A stretch of DNA of 64,000 nucleotides, taken from Cryoendolithus antarcticus. Lineage: Eukaryota; Ascomycota; Dothideomycetes; Cladosporiales; Cladosporiaceae. The stretch is taken from positions 457,001 through 521,000 of the forward strand of contig NAJO01000011.1 in the NCBI GenBank assembly GCA_002077065.1, read 5' to 3'. A program made the position numbers and the translations under genes. Shown here one piece after another: positions 8,468-21,100 of the stretch; position 1 is the first letter of the stretch, and each line of letters starts with the position of its first letter. Under the pieces are notes generated by a model that ran no database searches, was not told the DNA's origin, and saw nothing but the letters and a program-made list of their open reading frames with translations.

Positions 8468-10651
8468 TCACTTCTTCTTCCTGCTCCCCGCAATCCAGGA
8501 CGCAAAGAAAGGCACGTCCTTATTACTCTTACTCCTTGGCTTCGGTTTAGGTTTGGAATGCTCACCCAGTATGCCCAATCCACCAGGCATACCCAGCAAC
8601 ATGTCCAGGTCCGTAAGACCACCGGTGGGTGGTGGCGGGATCCCACCACCACCTTTGGAGCGATGCGCAGGCGCCATTGGCACGTCGATGATCGCCGACT
8701 GCCTCTTCGATTTCTTCGCCGCCGCTCCAGAATTGATGCCCTTCTTACCATCTTTCTTCGACAGCTTGCCAGCATCGAGAGCGAGAAGGTCGTCGAGACC
8801 CATGCCTGCGAATGGATCTCCCAGATCGTCCATGATATCGATGTGCCCATGACCATGCTTGTCTTTTCCCTTCTTCTTGTCCTTCTCGTCCTCATAAGGC
8901 CACATGTGCATAGTGATCTCCCAGTCCGGCTGCACCATCGTGTCCCATACTTGCGGGAGTATGATCTCCCCGTCTGGACCCGTCAAGTCGTAATGGCCCA
9001 TGTGCACGTGGTCGCCAATGACATCTACGTGGACAAAAGCTTGCTTGATGAGCCCTTCCATGCCCTTCCAAGTCTTGCAGAGATGCCAGGGAAAGCTGAA
9101 TTTGCGACCTACGGCGTCCTTGAATTTAATGGGCGCTTTGAGCATATCAGGAAGTGGCGCGTTCTTTTTGATTTCCTCTTCAAGCTCCTTCTTCTTCTTC
9201 TCTACATCCTCTTTGGCTTTCTTCGCGTCAGCCAGCTTTTTCTCAGACTCTTGTTTGGCTTTCTTGGACGCCTCCTCGGCCTCCTTCAGCTTCGCATCGC
9301 TCTCCTCCTTGACCTTCTTCGCCGATACTTCAGCAGCCTTCTCGGCTTCGGCCTTGGCGAGTGCAGATGCTGCGGCTATCTCGGCTGCTTTTTTCTTCTC
9401 CTCCTCCTCCTTCGCGCGAGCTGCGGCCCATGCAGCAGCGTCCGCCTCGGCCTTGGCAATCATAGCCCTCTCGCGCGCGACGCGTTCTTCCTCATGCTTC
9501 TTGATCAGATCTCGTAGGCTCTGCATCTCCTCACTCTTCTCATCTTTGGCAGGTGGAGGTGCTGGTGAAGCAGTGTGCGAGGGCGGGTACATGTAGGGCA
9601 TTTGAGGATAGCCAGGCATGTATGGTGGATACACGCCATGTTGATACGCTGCCATCTCAGCGCCAGGGTAGCCTGCACTGCTTGGCGCATACATGCTGTG
9701 GCGTTGTGAAGGTGCGCCTGGTCGTTGTGGTGGCATGTGATGCATGGGTGGTGCTTGCGGCTCAGCGTTGAAGTAGCTCGTGCCTCCAGTCGAGCCCATT
9801 GGCGAGAAGGGGTTGTTCTGCGGTCCAGCACCGGGCGAGAAGGGATTACTCGAAGGGTAGCCGAAAGGATCTGTGTGTTGTTGTGGCATATGGACTAAAG
9901 CTTGCGCGTGCTGTTGGAATGGGTCAGGCGCATAGCCAGGAGGCCCGGTCATGCTGGGCGGATAGCCACCATGGGTATGCGGCGGCGCTGGAGCCGGCAC
10001 GTGTCTATACCCGCTGGGCGGCGGATAGCCACGCGGCGGCGGCATGCCATGGTGGCCGTAGGGGTAGTCATCCGGAGACGCCACACTGCTAGCGGACTCG
10101 TCTGAGGCGGTGCGTCTCGATTGACTACGATGGTGCCGTGGTTCGCGTGAGGAGTGGTGTCCGTGGTGGGTGGAGGATTGTCGCGGCAGCTCCTCCCTTT
10201 CTCGCTCGCGTGAGGATTGAACGCGCCGAGAGGAGTGCCGCCGGGCTGGAGCTGGTCGCGCCTCCGTCGTGTGACGGCGCGACCGCGATTGCTTGGATCG
10301 CGAGGCAGAGTCGGAGGGTTCGATGTCGTCTTCTTCGCCTTCGTAGGGTGCTTCGAGCCGAGTCCACTCCTCGGACTCGTCAGAACTTGTGAAACTCCTG
10401 CTTGCGCTGGAGTTGGGCGAGTGGACCGATGCGCTGCGTGATGCGCGACCTTCGGGAAAGACTACAACGCGTTCCGAGCCCGAGCTGACGGTGAATGATG
10501 TTTTGCTATGTGAGAAAAATGTCAACTCAGCTGCATGATCTGGTGACCGCAACGTCGTGATCTGCCCCGCTTGTCCTGCCCGCTTCAAGCGTGACACCAA
10601 AGAACAGCGACCGGGTTTGCAATCTCCGAAAGGATTGTGAACTTACGGCAT
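8468..10651 (-). CDS. Fungal ubiquitin-like-domain protein with coiled coil
   Basis: Two exons (10647-10651 and 8468-10505) give 680 residues. The long frame has no ATG at its 5' end, but a 5-nt exon ATGCC followed by GTAAGT joins in phase to a CATAG acceptor, giving the start MPKTSFTVSSGSERV. Order: Ser/Arg-rich region (to about 150), Pro/Gly/Tyr-rich low-complexity region with many GYP and PPP runs (about 150-320), Glu/Lys/Ala-rich coiled coil (about 325-455), a ubiquitin-like fold at about 459-537 (APIKFKDAVGRKFSFPWHLC to QPDWEITMHMWP), and a basic tail with PKPKPRSKS. The ubiquitin-like domain is of the type widespread in ascomycete proteins of unknown role. The first intron (141 nt) is longer than its neighbours. 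Confidence 0.78.
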
Positions 10652-13203
10652 TGATTTTTTGTGCGAATGGCGACGATTCTCAGCTTGACTGACCTCACTC
10701 TGGCGGTGAAGGGAGCAAGAGAGGCGAGCCTATGGTGGGGTCTTCGAGCGGTGCCCGTCGCCAGGGGGATAGGGTGCTGCCGCAATCGCGGGCTCTAAAT
10801 TGAGAGCTTTTCGCGCTTTGACTTTTCCGATCGCGTCGAGACCGCGTGGGGGACCTCCTTCGATGTTCGACTTGATGTTCTACTTGCGAGTGTCTGGAGA
10901 GACAGTAGTGATGAGTGGTATGGCCCTGAACCTGAGGGGAGGGGGCGAGTATGTGAGACGCGGTCTATTCTACGGACGAGGGGCAGTTTCATGAAAAGGG
11001 AAACCCGCGCGCCTCGAAAAGCCGTCCAGACACCCAGAGTCCAGAGAGCCGAGAGAGGCCAGGCAAGCGCCGGCTGCGCCCTTCGTCTGTGCTGGAATAG
11101 AGGAGTGAGGCGTCGATATGTGTTGGTGTTTCGTGATTGCCAGAAGTTGATGATCGTGGCAGGACTAGGCGTACGGTCGAAGAAAGTTCTACCCTCAGCT
11201 GTCTGCAAACACAGGCGAGGGGCAGAAGTGCGGTGTTTGTGTGTCCTGCAGGTCTGTACGATGACCTCAGTAACGGCCACACAGTGTGGTCGGGTGTGGT
11301 GGACTGTTGCTGTTGCAGGAGCGGAGATTCGACCAGCACGATGCGTCGTGTCCTCAATGGTGAAGCGTGTAGGGCGATCTCGAATATCTGCGGGTTCTGA
11401 TCACTCTGGGAACTGTCGAGATGACCATTCAGATCCTCACAAGCGATGTTGTCGCCGGCCTCACCCGAGCTTGAAAACTGTTCGGTGCAGCCTGACGGCC
11501 GCCGGCAGCCCAATAGATGACCGGCTGGTGGGGCCTTTGGGCTACAATACGATCGAGTCTGGACGTGGATCCGATATATCGACGTGGCAGACGCTTGACA
11601 TGACTTCAGTCTGTTGAGCCGTGCGGAGTGCGTTCACAGTGCGGAAATGGGTTTCATTTTCGAAGCAGGAATAAATCTGATGGACGCACCTGCCGTACAA
11701 CTGACACCACATATTGGACGTCCCACCGGATTACAGCGCAGGCGCCACATCGCAAACGTTCAACAGCATGGCGCACGAGCTACAGCTTGTGCTGATGGAG
11801 ATTCGTGACTCGATGCGGCTGGATACTATTTCTCGACTTACAGTGTCTGTCATGTTCTCCCTCTTCGGAAGCACTTCAGTCGCTCACAAGGCTTGCCTGC
11901 CGGTACTGAGGCTGCTATGTAATGTCCAATCCGACCTGCCACGTAGCAACCTGGCACACTAACGCACCACCCGCATTATGACCTGCTGATCGCACTTTCG
12001 TAGCTCTAAGCCCCGAGGATTTGGCAGCTTGCCATTCGCACTCGGCCCTGCATGCCACCTCCATCAACGCCGTCCGCCGGGCCGTGCTGGCGAGCTGCGC
12101 ATACCGTCAAGACCGTAACGACGCCTTCTCCCTGTCTCGATCCGTTGCAGTCGATGACCGGCAGTGGTGCAACCAGCCAGTCGTGATCGCTCTGTACCTC
12201 GAGGCTTGCTAGGTGATCCTGGTGAGCGTTGTGTAAGGCTAAGCTCATCTATAACAGGGGCCTTGACTCGCATCGGGGGAGCTGATACTCGTTCAGCACG
12301 TCGAACATGTGCTAGCCGCCAAACTGCAGTGCTTCCTAGCTCCGACAGTTCAGACTCATTGGTGGCACATTCAGAGCTTCCAGGACCAAGTAAAGCGGCC
12401 GACTCAGCGTCTTGAACAGTTTGTTGGTGTAGCTCGGCGCCGCCAGCTTAAAGACGTTGAAATCGAAGCACACCATGCTATAACCTTCCAGCAGTGTAGC
12501 AGCCTTCACCACGCCCTTAGAGTGATCGTTGATGTCGACACTAACTAAAGCGATGACCGTACCTGTATTGCCGCCAAGGTCCGCAAGCTCTATGTGAGCA
12601 ACGGCCCAGCTTACGACCTCAGCGTGGACATCAAAGGGAGCGTAGTCCGAGGCTCTGCGGTAGAAGCTTGCCAGTATGTGCTCGTGACCGTGCGAGCAGG
12701 ACATGGCGGACCCGCAACCAATTGTGCCGCAGAATGACTTCAGGATCTCTTCATTTAGAGATGCGTCAGCTCTGTACCTCCAAAGAGTCTGCTCTCACTA
12801 TTTCGAAGCGTAGGCATCAGCGCACTCGGACCCCCTCTTCTCGCAGGTCTTGTAGCGTCGCCACTGATGTATGGAGTAGTGGATGGTAGCCCAGGGCCAC
12901 GTCCAGACATACATGTATGAGGAAGGGAGGTACAGCCAACGCACTAAGTTGACCGCAGGCCGTTGATGTGATCCTCAACGATACGTGAGCGAGGGCTGAT
13001 ATCACCATAGGGGATGCGACCAGCTAGGAGCCTTGGCTATGATGGTCAATGAGGATGAGTGCATCAAATCATCGAGTCGGTGTTAGCCGTGGGGCATGTA
13101 ATCGTAGCACATACAATAGATGCAAGTCAGCGTAAGCTGTTAGCCATGCCTCATCTCAGCAAACTGTGTGTAAGCCAGGCAAGATGTGTCGCCGCTCCGC
13201 TGC
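10652..13203. other. Long intergenic stretch without a supported gene
   Basis: About 2.5 kb between the ubiquitin-like-domain gene and the Rad60-like gene. The part next to 10651 should be a promoter. A minus-strand frame at 12336-12704 (122 residues from an ATG, starting MSCSHGHEHI) is the most protein-like item but has no recognised motif. Scattered short frames on both strands between 11.6 and 13.1 kb could be remnants of a decayed gene; no transposon ends, terminal repeats or long direct repeats were seen. Confidence 0.4.
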
Positions 13204-14574
13204 TCACGAGATGTGCACCTCAATGCAATCATCGTCTGCGACCTCTGACGCAGACATCATGGCATCAGGATCGAGGCGATCGCCGTCGAATTCCAGATAG
13301 ATGGCCTTATCGGGTCCAATTCCGAATTGCTTCCTGAAAGCATTTGCCATTTTCGCGAATGTCGTAGTCTATCGCGAGCGTCAGTCAGAGCATTCATTGC
13401 TTCGGTCGAGAAGAGAACTCACAGGCTTCACCTTCAACTTCCAATCCCCAGTCGCCTTCGCCTTGAGTATGACCCGTATGAGTGCGTCGCCTTTGGCTTC
13501 CTGCTGTTCAGCTTCCTGCTCCCCAATACCCACAGCTTCGGGCTCCTCCTCGCCTCGCTTGGCAGCTTCCTCTCTCGCAGTAAGCCTCTTCAGCTCCTCG
13601 AAGATCTCCGCGTTAACAGCTTCGAGATGCACCTTGTCCGCACCTTCCATTCCCTCCGAGCCCTTCAGAAAGACCGCACCTTCCTCGTTTACATCCAAAC
13701 CCAGACTCCGGCACGTTGTGGCATCGTAGACTCGCCTCATGTTGTGTATAAAGAAGATTTCTTGGATTTGAGCGGGAGTAAAGCCTTGCTTCCCGCACCA
13801 AGCATGTCGGACCTCTTGCAAACGCTGAGACAGTCTACGAATCACGCGCAGAGGTTTCGTGTCGGCTATCTGGGAAGTGATGAGGAGCTGGACTTCGGGA
13901 TCCGGCTCTAGTGGTGGAGGAGGTGTCGGGAGATGGTTTGCGCTGGCGTGGAGCGGGAGATCTGTTAATATACTCCGAGCAAGTTTACTTTGTCGCGCGC
14001 GTGCTTGACGAGCTAGAGCAGCGAAGTCTGGATCGGAGTCCTCGTCTAGAATCGGTGATGGTGACGGAGCCTTGCGCTCGCGACGTACTGGTGCGGTCGC
14101 CGACTTTACTTCGTCCTCTGAAGAGTCGCCGAGCTCGATCACATCCGTCTTCGGCGCTGCTTTTGCTTGGACCGAAGCCTCCCAATCCCCTGACAGATCC
14201 CTTTTCTTCCTCGGTGACTTTCGCGCTGACTTTGGCGCCTCATCGTCCTCGCCTTCATCGCTACTTTCATTGTCCCTCTCCGCTCCGGCAGTGATCCCTA
14301 CCCCGCTAAGCAATTTCTCTGCATCATTGCTGTTGATCCTACGCCTCTTGGACGGACCGGGCGACAGCTCTAACTTCACCTCGTCACTCTTCCGCTTACT
14401 CGAGCTGCGTCGCTCAGCCTTGGCAGCCTTCCTCTCCGCTTTCTCCCGCTTACGTCTTTGTGACTCAGCGACAACGTCCTTGAATGACTCTGAGTGACTG
14501 AAAAGGTCCTTCGGCTCAGCTGCATCCGCCTCGGGCTCTTTGGCAGCCCATAATGGCCTCTTGAAGAGAGACAT
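13204..14574 (-). CDS. Rad60/Esc2-like protein with SUMO-like domains
   Basis: Rad60, Esc2 and NIP45 proteins couple SUMO signalling to recombination and genome stability. Two exons (13423-14574, 13204-13368) around a 54-nt intron (GTGAGT..ATAG) give 438 residues. The first 200 residues are charged and disordered, with a basic KRRRIN cluster (about 76-81) and a classic SUMO-interacting motif DVIELGDSSEDE at about 144-155. A first SUMO-like domain fits about 226-295 (VQLLITSQ, LRVIRRLSQRLQEVR, FFIHNMRRVYD). The second fits about 363-438 and is completed by exon 2: ALIRVILKAKATGDWKLKVK, FAKMANAFRKQFGI, AIYLEFDGDRLDPD, ending CIEVHIS. The domain order is that of Rad60/Esc2. Confidence 0.87.
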
Positions 14575-14989
14575 CTCATGAACTATGTGGATATTGATCG
14601 CGGTGTCCTGCTTGCTGAGATACGTCCGCGCGGTCGCTAGGTTATCGTATGGTGCGTAGCGACGCCACGACTCGTCTGTAGCTTGCCGCCGCGGACGGCA
14701 CGTCTCACTTCAAGTTTAGTATGTGTTGACCCACCCCTCCCCCAGTGGTAACGCCAAGACGATGCGAGGGTCCGTGCGTCAACGCGCAGTCACGTTACCT
14801 GGTAAGTTTGTAAAAAGGTGGTAAATTTGTAAAAAGGTGGGGAATCTGCGCTTTGACCGTTTTCCCGAATGAGATTCGACGACATCCGGGATTCACGTGA
14901 CTACAGGGAATACCAGACGAATCTCTGCACTCTCAAACAGAGCTTGTGCCTTTGCAGCTGCATACTTTCGAACCTGTCAGTATCCCACA
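14575..14989. promoter_or_regulatory. Divergent promoter Rad60-like / LSM6
   Basis: Sits between two divergent genes and so should hold both promoters. It contains a tandem 19-bp repeat at 14802-14839. Confidence 0.5.
14802..14839 (+). repeat. Tandem 19-bp direct repeat
   Basis: GTAAGTTTGTAAAAAGGTG is followed at once by GTAAATTTGTAAAAAGGTG, 18 of 19 bases identical. It lies about 150-190 bp upstream of the LSM6 ATG. Confidence 0.9.
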
Positions 14990-15366
14990 ATGAGTGCCCC
15001 AGCTCAGGCTCCGAATGGTGCGAACGATTCTCGAGATCCTTCCGGCTTTCTCAGCGAGATCATCGGAGCGCCCGTTACTGTGAAATTGAATTCGGGCGTC
15101 GTCTACAAGGGTACACTGTCCGAAGATCAATGTGACCGCGAAAGATGTCAGGAGCTGACGGGCTACTAGGCGAATTGCAATCAGTGGATGGCTACATGAA
15201 CATTGCACTCGAGCAGACGAAAGAGTTCGTCGACGGAAAGCTACGAAGAAATTATGGGGATGCGTTCGTGAGAGGCAACAACGGTATCGTGCTGTAGAAG
15301 TGATCGCATACTGATGTATTATCCTACTGACGATGCCTAGTGATGTACATCTCGGCAGATACATGA
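14990..15366 (+). CDS. LSM6: U6 snRNA-associated Sm-like protein LSm6
   Basis: Part of the LSm2-8 ring on U6 snRNA and the LSm1-7 ring in mRNA decay. Three exons (14990-15110, 15170-15283, 15341-15366) give 86 residues, matching the family. Sm1 motif: FLSEIIGAPVTVKLNSGVVY then KGELQSVDGYMNIALEQTKE. Sm2 motif: YGDAFVRGNNVMYIS, the typical RGNNV of LSm6. Both introns (59 and 57 nt) end in TAG and interrupt codons in phase; without splicing the frame stops within either intron. Confidence 0.95.
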
Positions 15367-15549
15367 GATGTCGATTCTGGATGCGAGACACGAAGACCAA
15401 CGGGGCATTGGGTGGACATCCGCTCTCAAAGCATGGACTCCTTTGAATAGGATGCATGTACTATGTGCATACGACGTGGCTGCTCAGAACCCAACTCTCC
15501 AGCAGCGTGGCTGCGATAGGGCTGCAAGATCAGGCAATGGGCCAACCGA

Positions 15550-16585
15550 TCACGCTCCTGGTCGTTCAACGCCAGTGAGATCAGGTCGTCCATCAGCAGG
15601 CACTTTAGTAGTCCAAACGACATACGTCGTTCCATGAACAGCCACCTCACCCTTCTCATTGACTTCCACATCCGGCGCATTGATCGCATCGTCGAACACC
15701 TTTCTCGTTTTCTGCCAGTCGCATCTCAGTCCCATGCATCTCGAAGGAAGCCCTTGGACAACTCACCTCCAGCTCCTTCCCCTCCAACCCAGCAATCTGG
15801 CTCAAAGTAGCAAATCTCTCCCACACCTTATCCTTCGTTAACTGAACAACCCACTCCTCCCTTTCCTCCCCCAACGGCAGCGCAAACAGCGGATCAGCAG
15901 CAACCAGCAGACTCAACGGCGTGGTCTTGATCTGCTCGTCAAACACAGTTCGCCACTTCTCGTGCCGAAACCGAGGCTCGTTGTCCTCGAACGACCAGAT
16001 GAGGTTGTGCAGCTTAGCTTCCCAGGATGTGGCGGCGACGTGAGAGCGCGCTTCGTTGTAGTGCTCTATGTTCCAGATCAAGCCCAGGGCGCCATGGGGC
16101 CGGAGAACGCGGTGGAGAGATTTGAGGGTTGAGTGGGTGGCGAACCAGTGGAAGGCCTGACGAGATGGAAGAGATACTTAGCTATTGATGTGGTGCGTAG
16201 AGGGAAACGTCTGGCTGTAGAATTGAAAGTCACCTACCTGGGCAGCTATAATAGCATCTATACTTTCGTCTTCGAATGGTAGGCTTTCAGCATCTCCATC
16301 CTCGACTTTCACACCCTTCAATCCCTTCGCTTCCAACACTTCGGTCATACCCTGATGCGGCTCCACAGCTACAATTTCATACCCTTCTCCTCTAGCCGCC
16401 AGCAGTTCAGTGAGCTTGCCCGTCCCAGCGGCGAGATCTAGTACTTTCGCCCCTTGCACACCAGCCACACGACATTGCTTCAGCAGTTCCTGAACGGACT
16501 TGACTGGGTAACTGGGACGGTGCTGATCATAGGCTGAGGACTTCGCGAAGCCATGTAGGGCGGAGGGTTTCAAAGCGGATGACAT
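15550..16585 (-). CDS. Class I SAM-dependent methyltransferase (TMT1/CRG1-like)
   Basis: Three exons (16238-16585, 15767-16156, 15550-15711) with introns of 80 and 54 nt give 299 residues, the size of the yeast trans-aconitate methyltransferase family. SAM-binding motif I is KVLDLAAGTGKLTELLAARG; the acidic motif II is IVAVEPHQGM; then VEDGDAESLPFEDESIDAII and, in exon 2, AFHWFATHSTLKSLHRVLRP, which is characteristic of this Methyltransf_11 group. The start at 16585 (MSSALKPSALHGF) has a better context than an in-frame ATG at 16624. The substrate cannot be told from sequence; small acids and lipids are known for relatives. Confidence 0.88.
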
Positions 16586-18189
16586 TGCTGCGGTACTGTG
16601 CAGTGAAGATGCAAGGTCATGCACAGGTTACGCACAGATAAGACAAGTAAGGTATGAGGCGAGTGGAAAGAGTAAATGCCAAGCAATCTGAATTGCTCTC
16701 AGAGCACTTGCATAGAAATGATACTGAGACGCAGCGCTACACAGCGCCACGCGTAGCTGAAAGTCGACATGCAAAGTCGACATGCAAGGTGGAGGCGGGG
16801 CGAAGTGCGCACCCGCGCGTAGAAATGGCGAATTTACGGTGGCAAATAGATCATACCAAGCTCATTCAATTCATCAAGGACATCGGAGAATTCTCCACGT
16901 CCCCGTCTCATTCCCTCATCAACGCCCGCATTGGCAGGCGCGGCCCTGAAGTCAATGGAAACGCGGAGGCACAAGTACCCTCGTACCTCCGTCAGGACCG
17001 TCCCACCTACGCCTCCCAAGGCTCCCCACGACCCGAGAATTACAGTCATCACAGCTACACAGCAGCATAGACAGCACGTGTTGACGCGGTGCACCGCGGC
17101 TGGTGCATGGCCGGCAGCGGTGATGCAACAAAGACCTGAAATTGAAAAATTGAGAAATGCTGGGGAAGATCCCTGCGATGGAAGGATGCGATTTGATGAA
17201 TTTCTTGGATGCACGGAGCGGAAAGTTGCTGGATTCGTGAAAGTGGCTTTTCGCGTAGGCTGGGGAGATCGGCTTCGGTTGATGCGAGGACCGATGGAGA
17301 GTGCTTGGCTTGCATTGGATGGTGTAGTTGTTAAGAGATGATCTGGGAGGGATTGAATACAGTGCATCTTAAGGAATGATGGCAGCTGCTGCTATATGAA
17401 GGAGAGGCAGTGTATTCGCTTGAGAGACGAGGGACCCAGGCTGTGTTCATGCATGTCCGCGGTGGCGGTGTTCAGGCCGGTGCCCATGTCGGTCCTTGAG
17501 ACATCCCTGCCCTATTGTGCCTTCTGTGTGCGTGCTTCTCGTAACGTCGCGCGCACCGGCCGTTAAGCATCAAGCAATCTCCTCTGTTGTTGCTTACCAA
17601 GTGTGACTGTTCATAGTCACTGCTCTCCATGGCTGTGCATTCAACTCGCTGCGTTGCTGAGCCTCCCACCACCAGCACAACAACACCCGTTACAAGCGCC
17701 GAGAGGTACATGCAAGCTGCACATGTGTTTGTGGCGCCATCTTGCATCCAAGGAGAGACTTTCTTCGGACGAAGCCCGAGCGCACAGGCTAGCTCCCGAA
17801 TGGACGGTTTGGCCCTTGAGGCAGGAACGCTTACTCCACCTCGAACTCAACACCTCTCTTGCCGAAGGCATTGTGCTGTCGTCGACGAGTCTTACACCCA
17901 CTCGTTTGTGTTAGACATTATTGTTGTACCTGGCCTCTTACCGGCCTGAGGTTGCGACCTGTATCGATAGCTTAAGACCTCCGCTACACGTCCCGCTTCG
18001 CCCAACAGCCCCCTTCTCCACCGCGAAACCACCTCCGGCCACTCGGAGGAGACGCGCACGTAATCACCAATTGTACATAATTGCACCGCACATTCAATTC
18101 TACTCATGTCGCAATAACGCGGCAGCCTCGACGACCCTCACGACAGGCGGCATTTCTTACACGCATACACCAACATCAACACCGGCTTC
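16586..18189. other. Intergenic, promoters of two divergent genes
   Basis: About 1.6 kb between the methyltransferase and the large disordered protein, which diverge. It contains the 13-bp tandem repeat at 16762-16787. A minus-strand frame from an ATG at 17367 (177 residues) and an overlapping plus-strand frame at 16931-17341 shadow each other, and neither shows a motif. Confidence 0.4.
16762..16787 (+). repeat. Tandem 13-bp direct repeat
   Basis: AGTCGACATGCAA occurs twice back to back, exactly. It lies about 180-200 bp upstream of the methyltransferase ATG. Confidence 0.9.
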
Positions 18190-21100
18190 ATGAAAAAGGC
18201 GTTCACCAAGAATCCTTTCGTTCGCCGCCGGTCCTCGGGGAACGTGTTGGAGAGCACAGCGGAGACTGTTGAGGAGCCTGTGCAGTCCTCGTTCAAGGTG
18301 CTGGAGCGGCCCGACAAGCGGATCACATTTGATGGCACCGACCGACGAGCACAGTCGCAGGCTCGACTAAGTCAAGTGCGACCTTTCAACTCGCCTATAC
18401 ATAATCTTCGTGGGAAGAGTGCCGAGGACCTGGGCGCTGGGACGAACAGGTGAGTCGTACTGGGTGATCGACAGGCTGGGTGCACAAGGCTGACATACCT
18501 GCAGGGGCAGTGGCGGCACAACTAATTCAGGTTCGAGCGGGTACTTTGTCGACTCGTCTTCAGCATCGGCGCGGTATAGTAGTACCTCGACACTGCCGTC
18601 TTCGTTAGATCAAGATCGAGAGCATCGGGAACGCGAAAGGGAGCGCGACGACGACGAGCTTTTCCCAAAGAAGCGGGCAACAGTGCCCATGCATTACACA
18701 CCTTCGTCGCCGGCGGACCATTCCTTGCCTGCGCCGCCATCTTTCAGCTCTCGAGCGAGTAGAGCATTCTCCTTTGGCTTGAAGAGCAAGCAGAACCAGC
18801 AGCAACTGCAACAGCCTGCAGTCTACACTCCAGCTGGGCCGAGCAGTCCACTCAATGGCATACCACAGAGCCCGATGAAGTCGCACAGCCCGCCACGCGA
18901 GCGAGCAATGACAACAAGCAGCTATGCCAGCACTGCTGTGCCACCCCGGTTAGATGCAAAGCCAGATCTTGGCGCGACAGACTTCGGCAGCGACTTCGAT
19001 ACTAATATGTTTAGTTCGATCAAAGCCGATGACAGTCAGCACAAGGCACTGCCGGCACCATCTGTCAATGGCTTCCATCGTACAGTACGTTTCGCTAATG
19101 GTCCCGGTGTGAGTGATGGTACTGATGAGCAGCGACAGGAGTCCGAACCCATGTTCCCTCCCAAATCGTATTCGCGAACAGGATTAACGCCTTCGCCTGT
19201 CCAGGGCCAGCCGGGCAGTCGAGAGAGGGCCGAGTCACCTTATTCTTTCGATGGGCGGAACTCAAACGATGGACTATTCTCTAGCTCCGCCGTCAGCTCT
19301 CCTCTCGGTGAGAGTGCGCCGACATTTCCGCAAGCAAGCAGCATCGCGCCTGCGTTCCTCGGAGGCGCGAAGCAAGCTTACGCACGAGTGCCGGATCGAA
19401 ACGGGTCGCCTGGCTTTGAGAGCCTGTCGCAGGAAAGCCGAGATGGTTTCACGGGGCAGACCGGCCAAGAGAGGGAGTACAGCAATGACAGCCGGGCTCC
19501 AGCGCGAGAGAATGGGTTCCCGGCACGGAAGCCACTAGGTTTGGCAGACCCGCAAGAGTCTGCAAGAGAAGTCCAGGATGCATGGAGAGACGACAACCGC
19601 GCAGGACCGTCGGGCAGCAGAACCCAGGCGCAAGCGAGCGCTGGTGCGATGCGGAACGGTGCAACGAGCCCTGGCGACTCGGAAGGAGGCTCTCTATGGG
19701 GTGCGGAGTCCAGGAACACGACGCCTCGAGCCGCGCGACTCCAACCGCAAAGCACTCAGGACGAGTCTCTGTTCGATGTGTCGCCATCTGGACCTCCCAG
19801 TCGTGCGGTCCGTCCAGTTTCGAATGCTCGCCAGTTCACCGCGAATGGCACGCCCAAGAAGATGACGAAGGCGCAGTTCGATCTATTGCAGCGTCGTGGT
19901 GATTCGAGTGGTGATCATAGCGAGAATGAAACGCATTCCGGCGATGAGTACGACGACGAGGATGACGCCGAAAGAGCCAAGAAGGTGACTACGCAGCGTC
20001 GCAAGCAGGAGGCGAACATGGCTATCTATCGTCAGCAAATGAAAAGGTCGACTGGAGGTGGCCCGACAGACTTGCCTGGTACAAGACCAGGTGTCGACCG
20101 GAACGCATCTTCAATGTCAGGACTGCACCTTGGAGGAATTGGCGGTACACCACCGCCCGAAGCAGTCAGAGGCAAGGAGAGCAACGACGACGATGAGGAC
20201 GTGCCATTAGGTATATTACAAGCGCATGGCTTCCCAGGCGGCGCTCGCCCACCGATGCGTCTTGGCGAAGGATCTGGCTCGGTTGTAAATGGCGGTGCTG
20301 GGCAGGGCAACCTGCCACCATTCGCAAGGAGATTACCCGCGGATCCATACTTTGGTGCTGGAATAGTGAATCCTCCCAACCGCGAGTCCTTGGCATTCAG
20401 TAGTAGCGCATCGGCATACGGCGGCGGTTCGCCGCATCTCACACCCATGGGCAATCCCATGCCCATGCCAGGCGGACATCCCGGAGGCTTGGTGGGCGTA
20501 ATCGCAAGCGAGGAGAGTGCCAAGGCTGCACGAAGAGGAAGCCCGAATGCGAATGGCGGGTACAACATGCCGCTTCCGAACAACATGCCGCCGAGGACGA
20601 TGTCGATGGGTAACCTGGCGCCGCCGTCCATGTTTCCTGGAGGTATGCCTCCCATGCCTGGTATGCCTATGATGGGTCCTCAAGCCGATCAAGGCCAGCA
20701 AATGCAGCAGTTCATGGCCATGCAGATGCGATTCATGCAACAGATGATGGCAATGCAGCAGACGCAGATGGGCCAAGCTCCTCCTCAAGCGCCTCCTGGC
20801 AGCTTCCTCGGTGTACCTGGTAGCATGGCAAGTCGACCTGTCTCCATGGCGAGCCATGCACCTTCCTTCGTCCAACGGCCGGAGCAAAGCCGCTCAATGA
20901 CCATGCTCAACCCGCCTCCAGGCTGGGGCAATGTCCAGCAGCCCCAACGACCCAACAGCTTTCAGCCTCTGCAATCAACCTATGCCCCTTCTGCTCACGG
21001 GCTGAACATGTACGGCGGTACCCCCGGCTACACGCCCTCCATCGCCCCGTCAGAACGCAGCAACATCGGCATGCCTTCTCGCTACCGGCCCGTGCAGACC

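Noticed and set aside
12336..12704. 122-residue minus-strand frame from an ATG
   Set aside because: Protein-like composition but no recognised motif, no splice context and isolated in a gene-poor gap; kept only as a possible remnant.
16834..17367. 177-residue minus-strand frame, overlapped by a plus-strand frame at 16931-17341
   Set aside because: Mutually overlapping frames with no domain; resemblance to a small ATP-synthase subunit was considered but the motifs do not line up.
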